Source: Paenibacillus_AP thailandensis (lineage in GTDB: Bacteria; Bacillota; Bacilli; Paenibacillales; Paenibacillaceae). Taken from it: a stretch of DNA of 64,000 nucleotides. Numbering within the stretch: position 1 is the stretch's first letter; each line of letters starts with the position of its first letter. The translations under genes and the position numbers were made by a program. The stretch spans positions 62,001 through 126,000 of the forward strand of contig NZ_JBHUMY010000023.1 in assembly GCF_042685365.1 (NCBI RefSeq). Reading direction: 5' to 3'. Below are positions 18,302-26,182 of this stretch, one piece after another. The notes under the pieces were generated by a model that did not search any database, had not been told where the DNA came from, and saw nothing but the letters and a program-made list of their open reading frames with translations.

Positions 18302-18580
18302 GGTGCAAAAATGCACTCCATGAGAGCGGGGACAGCGCTTGAGCACCCTGTGGGGTGCAAAAATGCACCCCATGGGAGCGGGGACGACGCTGGAGCGCCC
18401 TGTGAGGAGCAAAAATGCACCCCATGGGAGCGGGGACGGCGCTGGAGCGCCCTGTGAGGTGCAAAAATGCAGCCCATGTGAGCGGGGACGGCGCTGGAGC
18501 GCCCTGTGGGGTGCAAAAATGCACCCCATGTGAGCGGGGACGGCGCTGGAGCGCCCTGTGAGGAGCAAAAATGCACCACA
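18302..18580. repeat. tandem array of a 52-bp unit, about 5.4 copies
   Basis: The GCAAAAATGCA core recurs with a period of exactly 52 bp at 18305, 18357, 18409, 18461, 18513 and 18565. Each unit contains a small hairpin GGTGCA-AAAA-TGCACC, a CCCC...GGGG pairing and a second hairpin GGCGC-TGGA-GCGCC. Unit-to-unit changes are few, and several keep the stems. The outer copies are the most diverged. All three minus-strand frames are open through the array, because the unit has no stop codon in them and 52 is not a multiple of 3; these frames are not genes. Confidence 0.93.
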
Positions 18581-18593
18581 TTGTAGTTAAACA

Positions 18594-18614
18594 TAGGTGT
18601 CAACCTAGTTTTTC
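18594..18614 (+). terminator. weak terminator-like hairpin after the 52-bp array
   Basis: TAGGT-GTCA-ACCTA followed by GTTTTTCC. The 5-bp stem is short, so termination may be inefficient. Confidence 0.4.
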
Positions 18615-18686
18615 CAAATTTATATATGTTACATTAGATCTGCAATCCTCTTTATCGAATCCATCAAATAAGAAAGGCGGTGGAGC

Positions 18687-19415
18687 ATGACTTTTCAGCT
18701 CGATTTCCCGGGCAACATCGTAGCGTTTGCGGGCTCCGCGGTCGGATGGATGATCGTGCTTGTCCTTTTGCTGCTTCAATTTCGCAAGCCGTCGCCAACC
18801 GATAAACCGGCGTTATGGAAGGCGCTGCTTGCCTTGCTTGCCGGGATGTTTTCGTTTTCGATACAGACGGCATGGTTCGGAGTTCCCGTCAAACTCGCGC
18901 TGCTGCCTATTGGCGTAATATTGTTGGCTGTTGCATTGCGGAAGCGAAACCGGCGCTCGTTTTATATCCGTATAGGCTGGATCGGGTTTGCAGCCAATTA
19001 TGTGTTTCTTGCCGTTACATTGCTTTCAGCCGCCGTACATAACGGCCTTTATGCCAAAGAGAAAGCTTCTACTTATTTGGCCGAATTAAGCCAAGTGCGT
19101 CTCATCGCCATCCATCCGTCCGGGGAGCCGGCATCGCTTGATAAGGAACGGCTGCAACGCGAGCTTCCCGAACTTCGTCCCGAAGCGGTTGACGGCTTGA
19201 CCTGGCACCGGGAGGCTATAATGGAAAACAGCCCTCAATATAAACAAGAGCGTTTTCCCTATATGCTAATTGGAGCGAAATCGAGTTGGGGCAGCGGGCT
19301 TCGCGCGCTTATTTATATAGAAGCCGACGGCAAAGGGCTGCTCATTCATTCGCCGGACAAAGATTATTACTTCCGGTCCGAAAGCATGCTGGTTGAGAGG
19401 GGTGGTGCAGCATGA
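18687..19415 (+). CDS. membrane protein of unknown function
   Basis: A 242-residue protein not recognised. The N-terminal half has about four membrane segments (residues 10-32, 44-60, 66-83 and 95-117). The C-terminal half is a soluble domain of mixed alpha/beta character ending in DYYFRSESMLVERGG. An AAAGGCGG site precedes the ATG. The stop overlaps the next gene by 4 bp (ATGA), so the two are translationally coupled and probably act together. Confidence 0.75.
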   Translation: MTFQLDFPGNIVAFAGSAVGWMIVLVLLLLQFRKPSPTDKPALWKALLALLAGMFSFSIQTAWFGVPVKLALLPIGVILLAVALRKRNRRSFYIRIGWIGFAANYVFLAVTLLSAAVHNGLYAKEKASTYLAELSQVRLIAIHPSGEPASLDKERLQRELPELRPEAVDGLTWHREAIMENSPQYKQERFPYMLIGAKSSWGSGLRALIYIEADGKGLLIHSPDKDYYFRSESMLVERGGAA

Positions 19416-20176
19416 GCCGATCGAGAGTACGTCTATATGTCTCTCTAACCGCAGTTGCCATTCTTATTGGAGTTGTCACGCTGCTAGCGGCTTCCGTGCC
19501 GAAAAGCTTCCCCTTGAGTAAGGAAGAGGCGGCGAAAAGGATGAACGAGTATTTTCCGGAGGCCGATATTGGAGAAACGCTGGACATTATTTCGCTGAAC
19601 AAACGGCATGTCTTTATTCCTTTTAAAACGGCAAACGGCTATTACGGCATGGGCTTTTGGACATGGAAAGGTTTCGGGTGGGATATTCAAAGTGTGCATA
19701 CCCGAGGCGAGCCTTTCGTATGGAAGCTGGACGGCAACGACCCTTCCTCGCAATATATCGTATGGAATGTAGATCCCGCCGACGGGGTAAGCGAGGTACA
19801 GTTTTATCTGATCCGGGACCGTTACGGCAGCCAAAGCCGCCGCGACGGCGAGATGACAAGCCGCTATATGCCCCGCATTCAATTGTCTTGGAATGCTTCG
19901 TTGCAAGAACGAAGCTACGGTGCGGTTCCTTTCCCCGAAGATTGGGCAGCGATTATAGAGGAAGAGCAGTGGTTAACTTCGGAGCGGCAGCCGTCTTTGT
20001 TTTCCTGGGAAATCAGCGGGCCTGCAGCAGCCGTGGTCGGCTGGATGCCCGTTAATCGCCAAGGCGCCCCCGTATTTCCCGAACGTTCCGTGAACGGTTC
20101 CTCCCACAGCGACGGCAGTGCAGATTTAGGTTTCATAACAATATTAAATCCGACGGATCTGGAACGGCCGGAATAA
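19412..20176 (+). CDS. membrane-anchored protein of unknown function
   Basis: A 254-residue protein not recognised. Residues 8-27 form one membrane anchor (LYVSLTAVAILIGVVTLLAA), followed by an extracellular-looking domain of about 220 residues rich in aromatic residues. It overlaps the preceding membrane gene by 4 bp. The two-component system downstream begins 118 bp later; whether it belongs to the same unit is unclear. Confidence 0.72.
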   Translation: MSRSRVRLYVSLTAVAILIGVVTLLAASVPKSFPLSKEEAAKRMNEYFPEADIGETLDIISLNKRHVFIPFKTANGYYGMGFWTWKGFGWDIQSVHTRGEPFVWKLDGNDPSSQYIVWNVDPADGVSEVQFYLIRDRYGSQSRRDGEMTSRYMPRIQLSWNASLQERSYGAVPFPEDWAAIIEEEQWLTSERQPSLFSWEISGPAAAVVGWMPVNRQGAPVFPERSVNGSSHSDGSADLGFITILNPTDLERPE

Positions 20177-20294
20177 TATTTTTGTTTTCTATAAGTCCAG
20201 CAAACGGGTTTTGCCGCTTTCTGTCATCTCAAGCATCCGGATGGCGGGCGGCGAAGCTTATTGCACGATGATGCAGATCAAGGAGAGAGACGGA

Positions 20295-20987
20295 ATGAAT
20301 GAAACGATATTAGTCGTAGAGGACGAACGGAAAATTGCCCGGCTGCTTGAAATCGAATTGGATAGCGAGGGGTACCGCGTTCGGATCGCGCACAACGGCA
20401 ACGACGGCTGGGCGGCGTACCGCGACGGCGGCGTCGATCTCATCCTTCTCGACGTGATGCTTCCCGGCATGAGCGGCATTGAGCTGCTGCGACGCATACG
20501 CGCTTCGGACATGCAGACTCCGGTCCTTCTGCTGACGGCCAAAAGCTCGGTCGAAGACAAAGTATCGGGGTTGGATCTGGGTGCGAACGATTATATTACA
20601 AAGCCGTTCGAAATCGAAGAGGTGCTGGCCAGGATTCGCACGGCGTTCCGCCTGTCTTCGCGAGTCCCGGACAATGCCGGCGGCGGATGGCTGACGGCCG
20701 GCGGCTTGAAGCTCAACCCTCTTACGCGCGAGGTCGAGCGCGATCGCCGGCCGATTCAACTGACGCAGCGGGAATTCGATCTGCTGGCTTACCTGATGAG
20801 AAACAAGCGTCTGGTGCTCAGCCGGGATCAAATTTTATCCGAAGTATGGGGCTACGATTATGCCGGAGATACGAATGTCGTGGACGTTTATATCCGCTAT
20901 GTCCGCAAAAAGGTGGACGAAGGCTTTGAAAGCGAGCTTATTCACACGGTTCGGGGCATCGGGTATGCGCTGAAGGACGAGCCATGA
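20295..20987 (+). CDS. OmpR-family response regulator
   Basis: A 230-residue regulator with a receiver domain (E9/D10, phosphorylated Asp53 in LLDVMLPG, Lys in DYITKPFE) and a winged-helix domain (LTQREFDLLAYLMRNKRLVLSRDQIL, VVDVYIRYVRKKVDE). The ATG at 20295 follows AAGGAGAG; an in-frame start at 20211 would add 28 residues not found in the family. The stop overlaps the kinase start by 4 bp. Two PepSY genes downstream are likely targets or partners. Confidence 0.93.
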   Translation: MNETILVVEDERKIARLLEIELDSEGYRVRIAHNGNDGWAAYRDGGVDLILLDVMLPGMSGIELLRRIRASDMQTPVLLLTAKSSVEDKVSGLDLGANDYITKPFEIEEVLARIRTAFRLSSRVPDNAGGGWLTAGGLKLNPLTREVERDRRPIQLTQREFDLLAYLMRNKRLVLSRDQILSEVWGYDYAGDTNVVDVYIRYVRKKVDEGFESELIHTVRGIGYALKDEP

Positions 20988-22360
20988 AGCTTCAGACGAA
21001 AATTCATCTCTACTCGTCGGTTTTGTTTATCGCGCTAATTGTCGCGGCGAACGTGTCGATCTACTTGCTGTTCAGCCGGATGTCGGTCGACCGCGAGCTG
21101 CAGCAGATAACGGCGCAGACGGAGCGGGCGGCAAGGGCGATCGAAAAAGCGGCGACCGAGGCGGAAATGGCGGAGCTGCTGCGGGCATACGTTCCGTTGG
21201 ACGGGATGATCCGCGTCGTGAAGGAAAATAAGGCGGATAACCGGCTGCTTGTCGTATCCCCGGACGCAGGAGCACTGGCCGAGCTGACGCCGGAATATAA
21301 CAGACAGAAGAAGCAGGATGTTGTCCGGCTGGAAGGGAAAAGCTACGGCTTCGCGTCGATTCCGGTCATTGCGGCCGACGGCGACGTTGTAAGCGTGCAG
21401 GCGACGCAAAGCATCGAAGAGCTGACGAGGCTTCTTCGGCTGCTGCGATATGTGATGGCCGCCGCCACCTTGGTCGTCGTAGCTGCCGTTCTTGTGTCCG
21501 GGGGCGTATTGGGACGCTTGATTATGCGTCCGATTACGGCGATGACGCGCACGATGCGGGAGGTTGCCCGCAGCGGGCGGTTCGTCCGGCTGAAACAAGA
21601 TATGCGCTCGAAAGATGAGCTGACCGAAATGGGCGAAACGTTTAATGAAATGATCGGTTTGCTGGAGAACAGCTTCGCAAAGCAGGAGCAGTTCGTTTCC
21701 AACGCTTCGCACGAGCTGAAGACGCCGCTGACGATCATCGAGAGTTATGCCAGCTTATTGAAGCGCAAAGGTCTCAGCCGCCCCGATCTGTTCGGCGAAT
21801 CCGTGGAAGCGATCCGCTCGGAAGCCGTCCGCATGAGAACGATGACCGAACAGCTGTTATGGCTTGCGAAGCCGAAGCGGGAATGGCGGTTGGACTGGTC
21901 GGAGGTTAACGTCGCGCCGTTCGTCGAACAGTCGGTGAACGCGTTTCGGACTGCTTATAAGCGCGATATCGAGCTTGAAGCCAAGGAAGGCTTTGCCGTT
22001 CGAACGGATAAAGGGCTGCTTAAGCAGCTGCTCTTTATTTTGCTCGATAATGCCCGCAAGTATAGCGAAGGCGTTATTGTCGTCCGGGTGGACGAGGAAT
22101 CCGGAGCCTGTATGATCCGGGTAATCGATGAAGGAATCGGGATTGCCCCGGAGGAGCTGTCCCGCGTATTCGAACGGTTCTACCGCATCGATCAGGCAAG
22201 AACCAAGGGGCAGGAGGAGGAAGGAGGGACGGGGCTCGGCTTGTCGCTCGCGAAGGAAATTGCGGAGACGCTTGGGGCGGAGGTTACGCTGGAGAGCGAG
22301 CCCGGTAAAGGCACGACGGCTGCGATTAAACTTCCGGCCCGGCTTCTCAGCAAATTTTAA
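20984..22360 (+). CDS. sensor histidine kinase
   Basis: Membrane kinase of 458 residues paired with the OmpR-type regulator. The first membrane helix is residues 8-28, then an extracytoplasmic sensor of about 120 residues, a second helix near 155-178, HAMP, and a HisKA domain with His243 (NASHELKTPLTI). The ATPase part has DNARKYSEG, DEGIGI and GTGLGLSLAKEI. This layout is that of CssS/ArlS-like envelope sensors. The stimulus is unknown; the linked PepSY proteins point to the cell envelope. Confidence 0.93.
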   Translation: MKLQTKIHLYSSVLFIALIVAANVSIYLLFSRMSVDRELQQITAQTERAARAIEKAATEAEMAELLRAYVPLDGMIRVVKENKADNRLLVVSPDAGALAELTPEYNRQKKQDVVRLEGKSYGFASIPVIAADGDVVSVQATQSIEELTRLLRLLRYVMAAATLVVVAAVLVSGGVLGRLIMRPITAMTRTMREVARSGRFVRLKQDMRSKDELTEMGETFNEMIGLLENSFAKQEQFVSNASHELKTPLTIIESYASLLKRKGLSRPDLFGESVEAIRSEAVRMRTMTEQLLWLAKPKREWRLDWSEVNVAPFVEQSVNAFRTAYKRDIELEAKEGFAVRTDKGLLKQLLFILLDNARKYSEGVIVVRVDEESGACMIRVIDEGIGIAPEELSRVFERFYRIDQARTKGQEEEGGTGLGLSLAKEIAETLGAEVTLESEPGKGTTAAIKLPARLLSKF

Positions 22361-22400
22361 TGAAGCCGCTTTACGATGGGGATAAGAGGAGGAGGCAGCT

Positions 22401-23063
22401 ATGAGAATGCGGTTCGCCCCGAAAACAATCATTATCGCCGCGGCTCTGCTTATAATTGTCGTCGCGGCAGCAGCGGGCATTCGGCTGTACGCGCAAGCGG
22501 CGGCCGCGCCGGAGACGACGAAGGAAGACGCGGTACGGGAAGTTACACGTCTTTACGGAGGAACCGTCGAGCAAGCGGAGTCCTTCGGCGACGGTTATAT
22601 CGTGCGGCTGCGAACCGACAAAGGGCTCTATGAGTTGACCGTCCGCAAGGACGGCTCGGGCATTAACGGCATCCGTCGGTTGGATGGCGGTAACGGAGAG
22701 GACGTTCCGGCTGCTCCTAGCGCTACGCCCGGCGCCGGCGGGCCTTCCGATGGAGAAGGGCTACACGAGACGCCGGTTGCAAGCCCCGGCCCGGCCGTTT
22801 CGGCTTCTCCGGCTCCGTCCGTGCTGATTACGAAGGAAGAAGCCGCCGCTCTCGCTTTGAAACAGGTACAAGGCAAGGTGGAGGAGATCGATCTCGAGGA
22901 GAAAGACGGCAAAAGCTTTTATTTGGTGGAGATCGATACGGCGGACGGACGGGAGGCGACCGTTCAGCTGCATGCCGTGTCGGGAGAGCTGATGTCCGTC
23001 ACATGGGACGACGATGAAGATGACGAGGTCGACGATGAAGACGCAGCTGACGACGACGAATAG
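22401..23063 (+). CDS. PepSY-domain protein with acidic tail
   Basis: A 220-residue secreted or membrane-anchored protein: residues 8-31 form a signal anchor, a first weak PepSY-like segment lies at about 38-95, a Pro/Ala/Ser linker at 97-137 and a clear PepSY domain at 139-198 (KEEAAALALKQVQGKVEEIDLEE...). The last 20 residues are nearly all Asp/Glu. PepSY domains are proposed to inhibit or modulate peptidases outside the cell. The gene follows the kinase by 40 bp and is probably co-transcribed. The acidic tail may bind cations; that is inferred. Confidence 0.85.
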   Translation: MRMRFAPKTIIIAAALLIIVVAAAAGIRLYAQAAAAPETTKEDAVREVTRLYGGTVEQAESFGDGYIVRLRTDKGLYELTVRKDGSGINGIRRLDGGNGEDVPAAPSATPGAGGPSDGEGLHETPVASPGPAVSASPAPSVLITKEEAAALALKQVQGKVEEIDLEEKDGKSFYLVEIDTADGREATVQLHAVSGELMSVTWDDDEDDEVDDEDAADDDE

Positions 23064-23227
23064 AACGGCCGCGATGACCGGCGGAAAGGCCGCCGCGTTA
23101 AGCTTTGACGAAACGCTTTATCATCAAATTCTAATGTTTCTGTAATTTTGTTCTCAGACAAGAAGAGTAAAGTGTTGTTTGCAAGCATGAGAGCAGGGTC
23201 ATAAACATTAGAGGAGGAACTTTAAGC

Positions 23228-23848
23228 ATGAACAAAAAAGCATGGATCGGCAGTATCGCGGCGGTCATGGCATTAAGCGGGGCGGGAAGCGCCATGGCGG
23301 CCGGCTTCGACGGATCGTACATCAGCCGGGACAAGGCGAAACAAATTGCGCTTAACGAAGTGGAGGGCGAGCTTGACGGCATCGATTTTGAGCGCAAGTA
23401 CGGCAAAGCGTACTACGAGGCAGAGATCCGCAAGCCGAACGCTGCCGGCGAAGTCGATGTGTACATCGACGCGACCACGGGCAAAGTGTTGTCCGTGGTG
23501 GAAGATGACGACGACCGCGATGACGATGCCGCGCCGTTGCAAAGCAATACCAGCGACACGGCCGTAACGACGGCGGCAGCCGCTTCGGTGACGAAGGAAC
23601 AAGCGCGTGCGATCGCTTTGAAGCAGGTTGCGGGAACGGTTGTTAGGGAGGAGACGGACAGCGACGACGGTGTGCTGCAGTATGAGGTCACGATCCGAAC
23701 GGACAGCGGTTACGCCGAAGTCGAAGTGAGCGCCAAGGACGGCAAGGTCCGTTCCGTAGATTACGATCGTGATGACGACGATTTCGACGACGAACATGAC
23801 GACGATGATGATGACGATGACGACGATGACGATCGTTACGACGACTAA
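23228..23848 (+). CDS. secreted protein with two PepSY domains and poly-Asp tail
   Basis: A 206-residue protein with a clear signal peptide (KKAWIGSIAAVMALSGAGSAMAA, cleavage near residue 23), two PepSY repeats (about 35-95 and 118-180) each starting with a K..A..IAL pattern, and a C-terminal run of Asp with a few other residues. It resembles the previous gene in plan and probably arose from a common ancestor. An AGAGGAGG site precedes the ATG and a strong terminator follows. A 164-bp gap upstream leaves room for its own promoter. Confidence 0.85.
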   Translation: MNKKAWIGSIAAVMALSGAGSAMAAGFDGSYISRDKAKQIALNEVEGELDGIDFERKYGKAYYEAEIRKPNAAGEVDVYIDATTGKVLSVVEDDDDRDDDAAPLQSNTSDTAVTTAAAASVTKEQARAIALKQVAGTVVREETDSDDGVLQYEVTIRTDSGYAEVEVSAKDGKVRSVDYDRDDDDFDDEHDDDDDDDDDDDDRYDD

Positions 23849-23852
23849 GAAC

Positions 23853-23894
23853 AAAACCCGGGCGGTAAGCTTGCGCTTTCCCCGGGTTTTGTTA
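23853..23894 (+). terminator. intrinsic terminator after the PepSY genes
   Basis: A stem AAAACCCGGG / CCCGGGTTTT (10 bp) with an 18-base loop and a T-run. The symmetric A/T flanks could let it stop the convergent sspH transcript too. Confidence 0.85.
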
Positions 23895-23933
23895 TGCCTT
23901 CATGCATTTGGCGTCATCCCGGCGCGTGTTAAA

Positions 23934-24176
23934 CTATTCGCCCCGGTACGGATCGACCCGGCAATTGAGAGCGGCGAGGTCGATGTTGTCCGATTCCGGG
24001 GTTTCTTCGACCAGGCTCGTTAACGGAACCGTCATTTCCTGCTCCGGGTTGTCGAGCGGATAAATCCGGGCCGTTTCGTCTTCGTTCACATGCTGGATAT
24101 AGATACGGGTATTTTCGAAAGTTACATCTTTCATATCCGGCGATTGCGAAATTTCGATGGCGCGCTGTCTGTTCAT
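23934..24176 (-). CDS. sspH: H-type small acid-soluble spore protein
   Basis: The N-terminal 58 residues match the SspH family well: MNRQRAIEISQSPDMKDVTF, then IYIQHVNED, TARIYPLDNPEQEMTVPLTSL. SspH proteins are made in the forespore. The family is usually about 59 residues; here about 20 acidic and polar residues are added at the C-terminus (ETPESDNIDLAALN...). An AGGAGG site precedes the ATG. A sigma-G-type promoter is expected upstream, but I could not place one with confidence. Confidence 0.9.
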   Translation of the reverse strand: MNRQRAIEISQSPDMKDVTFENTRIYIQHVNEDETARIYPLDNPEQEMTVPLTSLVEETPESDNIDLAALNCRVDPYRGE

Positions 24177-24318
24177 GGTACGTCCTCCTGCAAGTATGGC
24201 GTAATCCGGCGGTTAGCCTCGTGTTTACGGTGCTCATATCGGCACAAGCTTATACCCTATCAACATGAACTGCGGTTAGCGGATCCGATATCATGTGCTC
24301 ACGGCAAGCGAGCCATCC

Positions 24319-24915
24319 TTAGGTTGCTGCCGCCAGCTTGTCGAGATGGTACGCGACGAGCTCTTTGATCTCCTCTGCCGTAAAAGATTCCGGGAACGTC
24401 GTAAGTTGGACCGCAAGACCGTCTATAAAAGCGTGAAACCTCCTTGTTTCCAGATTGGCGTTCAGCCCCGGCAACAGCTTCCCCGACGCCTGCAGCCGTT
24501 CCACCATCCCGCGGAAAGCTTCGTACAATTCGCCGTGAACTTGGCGGCTTATTTCCCGGATTGCGGGATCGGAGACGGCTTTGCCGGCATAGGCCAGCCA
24601 TACTTCGGCTTCCAGCAGCCGCTGTTTGTCCAGCGGAAGAAATTCCAGAACGACAAGCTCGATATCATGCCGCGGATCGCCATTGAAAGGGAGAGCGGCA
24701 ATCCGCTGCCGCACCTTTTCGGACAGCAGGCGCATGGCATAAGCGAGCAGCTCCTGCTGCGAATCGAAATAATGGCGGAGCGATCCAAGCGACATGCCCA
24801 GTTCATCCGCCACCCTGCGGACGGAAGCGCCGTCTACGCCGTTCAGGCGGACAACGCGCCAGACGGCTTCTGCGATTTGTTCTTTGCGTTTTGAATGGTC
24901 TACGATTTTTGGCAT
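24319..24915 (-). CDS. TetR/AcrR-family transcriptional regulator
   Basis: A 198-residue repressor with the N-terminal helix-turn-helix (VDGASVRRVADELGMSLGSLRHYF) and an all-helical ligand domain. The start is taken at ATG 24915 (MPKIVDHSKRK), which fits the family. No ribosome site is present; instead an extended -10 (TGTTATAAT) ends 6 bases before this ATG, so the mRNA may start at the ATG itself. An upstream ATG at 24933 also lacks a ribosome site. A 26-bp inverted repeat lies between this gene and the divergent membrane gene, which is the probable target. Confidence 0.88.
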   Translation of the reverse strand: MPKIVDHSKRKEQIAEAVWRVVRLNGVDGASVRRVADELGMSLGSLRHYFDSQQELLAYAMRLLSEKVRQRIAALPFNGDPRHDIELVVLEFLPLDKQRLLEAEVWLAYAGKAVSDPAIREISRQVHGELYEAFRGMVERLQASGKLLPGLNANLETRRFHAFIDGLAVQLTTFPESFTAEEIKELVAYHLDKLAAAT

Positions 24916-24961
24916 AGTTTTATTATAACACATTTGTATTATAATACACTTGTGCTATAAT
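24916..24961. promoter_or_regulatory. divergent promoters with TetR-type operator
   Basis: The inverted repeat at 24929-24954 reads CACA-N2-TGTATTATAATACA-N2-TGTG, symmetric at 22 of 26 positions. Rightward, TTGTAT (24934) and TATAAT (24956) are 16 bp apart and the -35 lies inside the repeat. Leftward, TGTTATAAT ends 6 bases before the tetR start. A repressor on this site would block both promoters, giving autoregulation plus control of the gene at 25014. Confidence 0.8.
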
Positions 24962-25013
24962 AATGCTGATTCCGGGAACGGTTGTTTCGGATGCTCCAAT
25001 TTGATGCAGGGAG

Positions 25014-25568
25014 ATGGTTATCATAATCGCGCTTATCGTCACATGCGAAATCGCCTTTTGGCTGTTTATCGCGGCGGGGCTGGTATGCCGCTATTGGTTA
25101 GGTTGGAAACGAATCGGAGCGGTTCTTCTGTTCAGCACGATCATTATTGATCTGCTTCTTATAACCGCAACCGTAATCGATTTGCGAGGCGGAGCCGAAG
25201 CCGGTATCGGCCACGGCTTGGCGGCGGTGTATGTCGGCGTTTCGATTGCCTTCGGACATTCGATGATCGGCTGGGCGGATAAGCAGTTCCGCTACCGCTT
25301 CGCGAACGGCCCCGCGCCGCCGCAGATTGCGAAGCACGGGCGTGAGCACGCGCGCCGGGAGCGGGCGGGATGGCTTCGCCACGCCTTAGCCTGGGCCATC
25401 GGGTGCGGGCTGTTATACGGCATGACCGTTCTGATCGGCGACGGCGAGCGTACGAAAGCGCTGCTGCAAATGATCCGATTGTGGTCGATCGTGCTTGCCA
25501 TCGATTTTATGATTAGCTTCAGCTATACGGTCTGGCCGCGGCAGGAGAAAAAGGAGCGGGGAATGTAG
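25014..25568 (+). CDS. integral membrane protein (YmcC-like)
   Basis: A 184-residue protein with about five membrane segments (3-25, 34-55, 65-82, 122-141 and 152-172) and a basic cytoplasmic loop (HGREHARRERAGW). It looks like the YmcC-type proteins of bacilli, whose function is not known. It is driven by the operator-bearing promoter shared with the TetR gene. The AGGGAG is directly next to the ATG, too close for good initiation, so expression may be weak or the start may differ. Confidence 0.72.
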   Translation: MVIIIALIVTCEIAFWLFIAAGLVCRYWLGWKRIGAVLLFSTIIIDLLLITATVIDLRGGAEAGIGHGLAAVYVGVSIAFGHSMIGWADKQFRYRFANGPAPPQIAKHGREHARRERAGWLRHALAWAIGCGLLYGMTVLIGDGERTKALLQMIRLWSIVLAIDFMISFSYTVWPRQEKKERGM

Positions 25569-25670
25569 AAGCGCGGAACGGAGGCGATGCAAGCCTTGGA
25601 CTCTCTTTTTCTGAAACGCCGGAAGGCGAGTCTTCGTAACAAAAACAAAAGAGTAAAGGAGAGTGCCAAG

Positions 25671-26066
25671 ATGCAATGTCCGGTATGTATCGATTCGCGC
25701 ATGCGCGAGGTGGAGAAAAACGGTATTTTGATCGATATCTGTCCTAGCTGCAAAGGGGTTTGGCTCGACAGGGGGGAGCTCGACAAGCTGATGAACAACG
25801 TTCGCGAGGTTCGCGACGAATATAACGAATGGCATTACAAGAGACAGGAAACCGGATATTTCCAGTCCACCCCGTCCAACCGGCCCGGGGGCTACCCGAA
25901 TTATCCGCCTTCAAGCGGGGGGCATTCCGGCCACGGGCAGCACGGTTATCCTTCCGGTGGAGGTTACGGACGCGACAAGCATTATAGCGGCAGCCACGGC
26001 CATCCTGGCTATCCTTACAAGAAGAAAAAATCCGTCATCGACTTGTTCGGCGATTTGTTCGATTAA
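25671..26066 (+). CDS. zinc-ribbon protein (TFIIB-type) with Gly/His/Tyr-rich tail
   Basis: A 131-residue protein. Cys3-x2-Cys6 and Cys24-x2-Cys27 (ICPSCKGVWLDRGELDKL) form a zf-TFIIB zinc ribbon, a small domain of unknown role common in bacteria. Residues 60-115 are low-complexity, rich in Gly, His, Tyr, Ser and Pro, and the end is KKKKSVIDLFGDLFD. The ATG at 25671 follows AAAGGAG; a longer frame from 25587 would put basic residues before the ribbon and is less likely. Confidence 0.8.
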   Translation: MQCPVCIDSRMREVEKNGILIDICPSCKGVWLDRGELDKLMNNVREVRDEYNEWHYKRQETGYFQSTPSNRPGGYPNYPPSSGGHSGHGQHGYPSGGGYGRDKHYSGSHGHPGYPYKKKKSVIDLFGDLFD

Positions 26067-26182
26067 CGAGCGGGACAATTTCGGGATAAAGCTTGTAAGT
26101 TGAAGCAAACTGGGCGATGATAGAAGAGACTCCACGGCCTAAAGGCGGCCTCGGCCGCCGAGGGCGGGACAATTCAATTATA

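Noticed and set aside
18302..18580. Possible CRISPR array
   Set aside because: The units are joined directly with no unique spacers, and the whole 52-bp unit repeats. No cas gene is nearby.
18260..18603. Overlapping minus-strand frames of 102-110 codons through the 52-bp array
   Set aside because: All three frames carry the same repeated peptide in rotation because the unit is not a multiple of 3 and lacks stops. There is no ribosome site, so they are by-products of the repeat.
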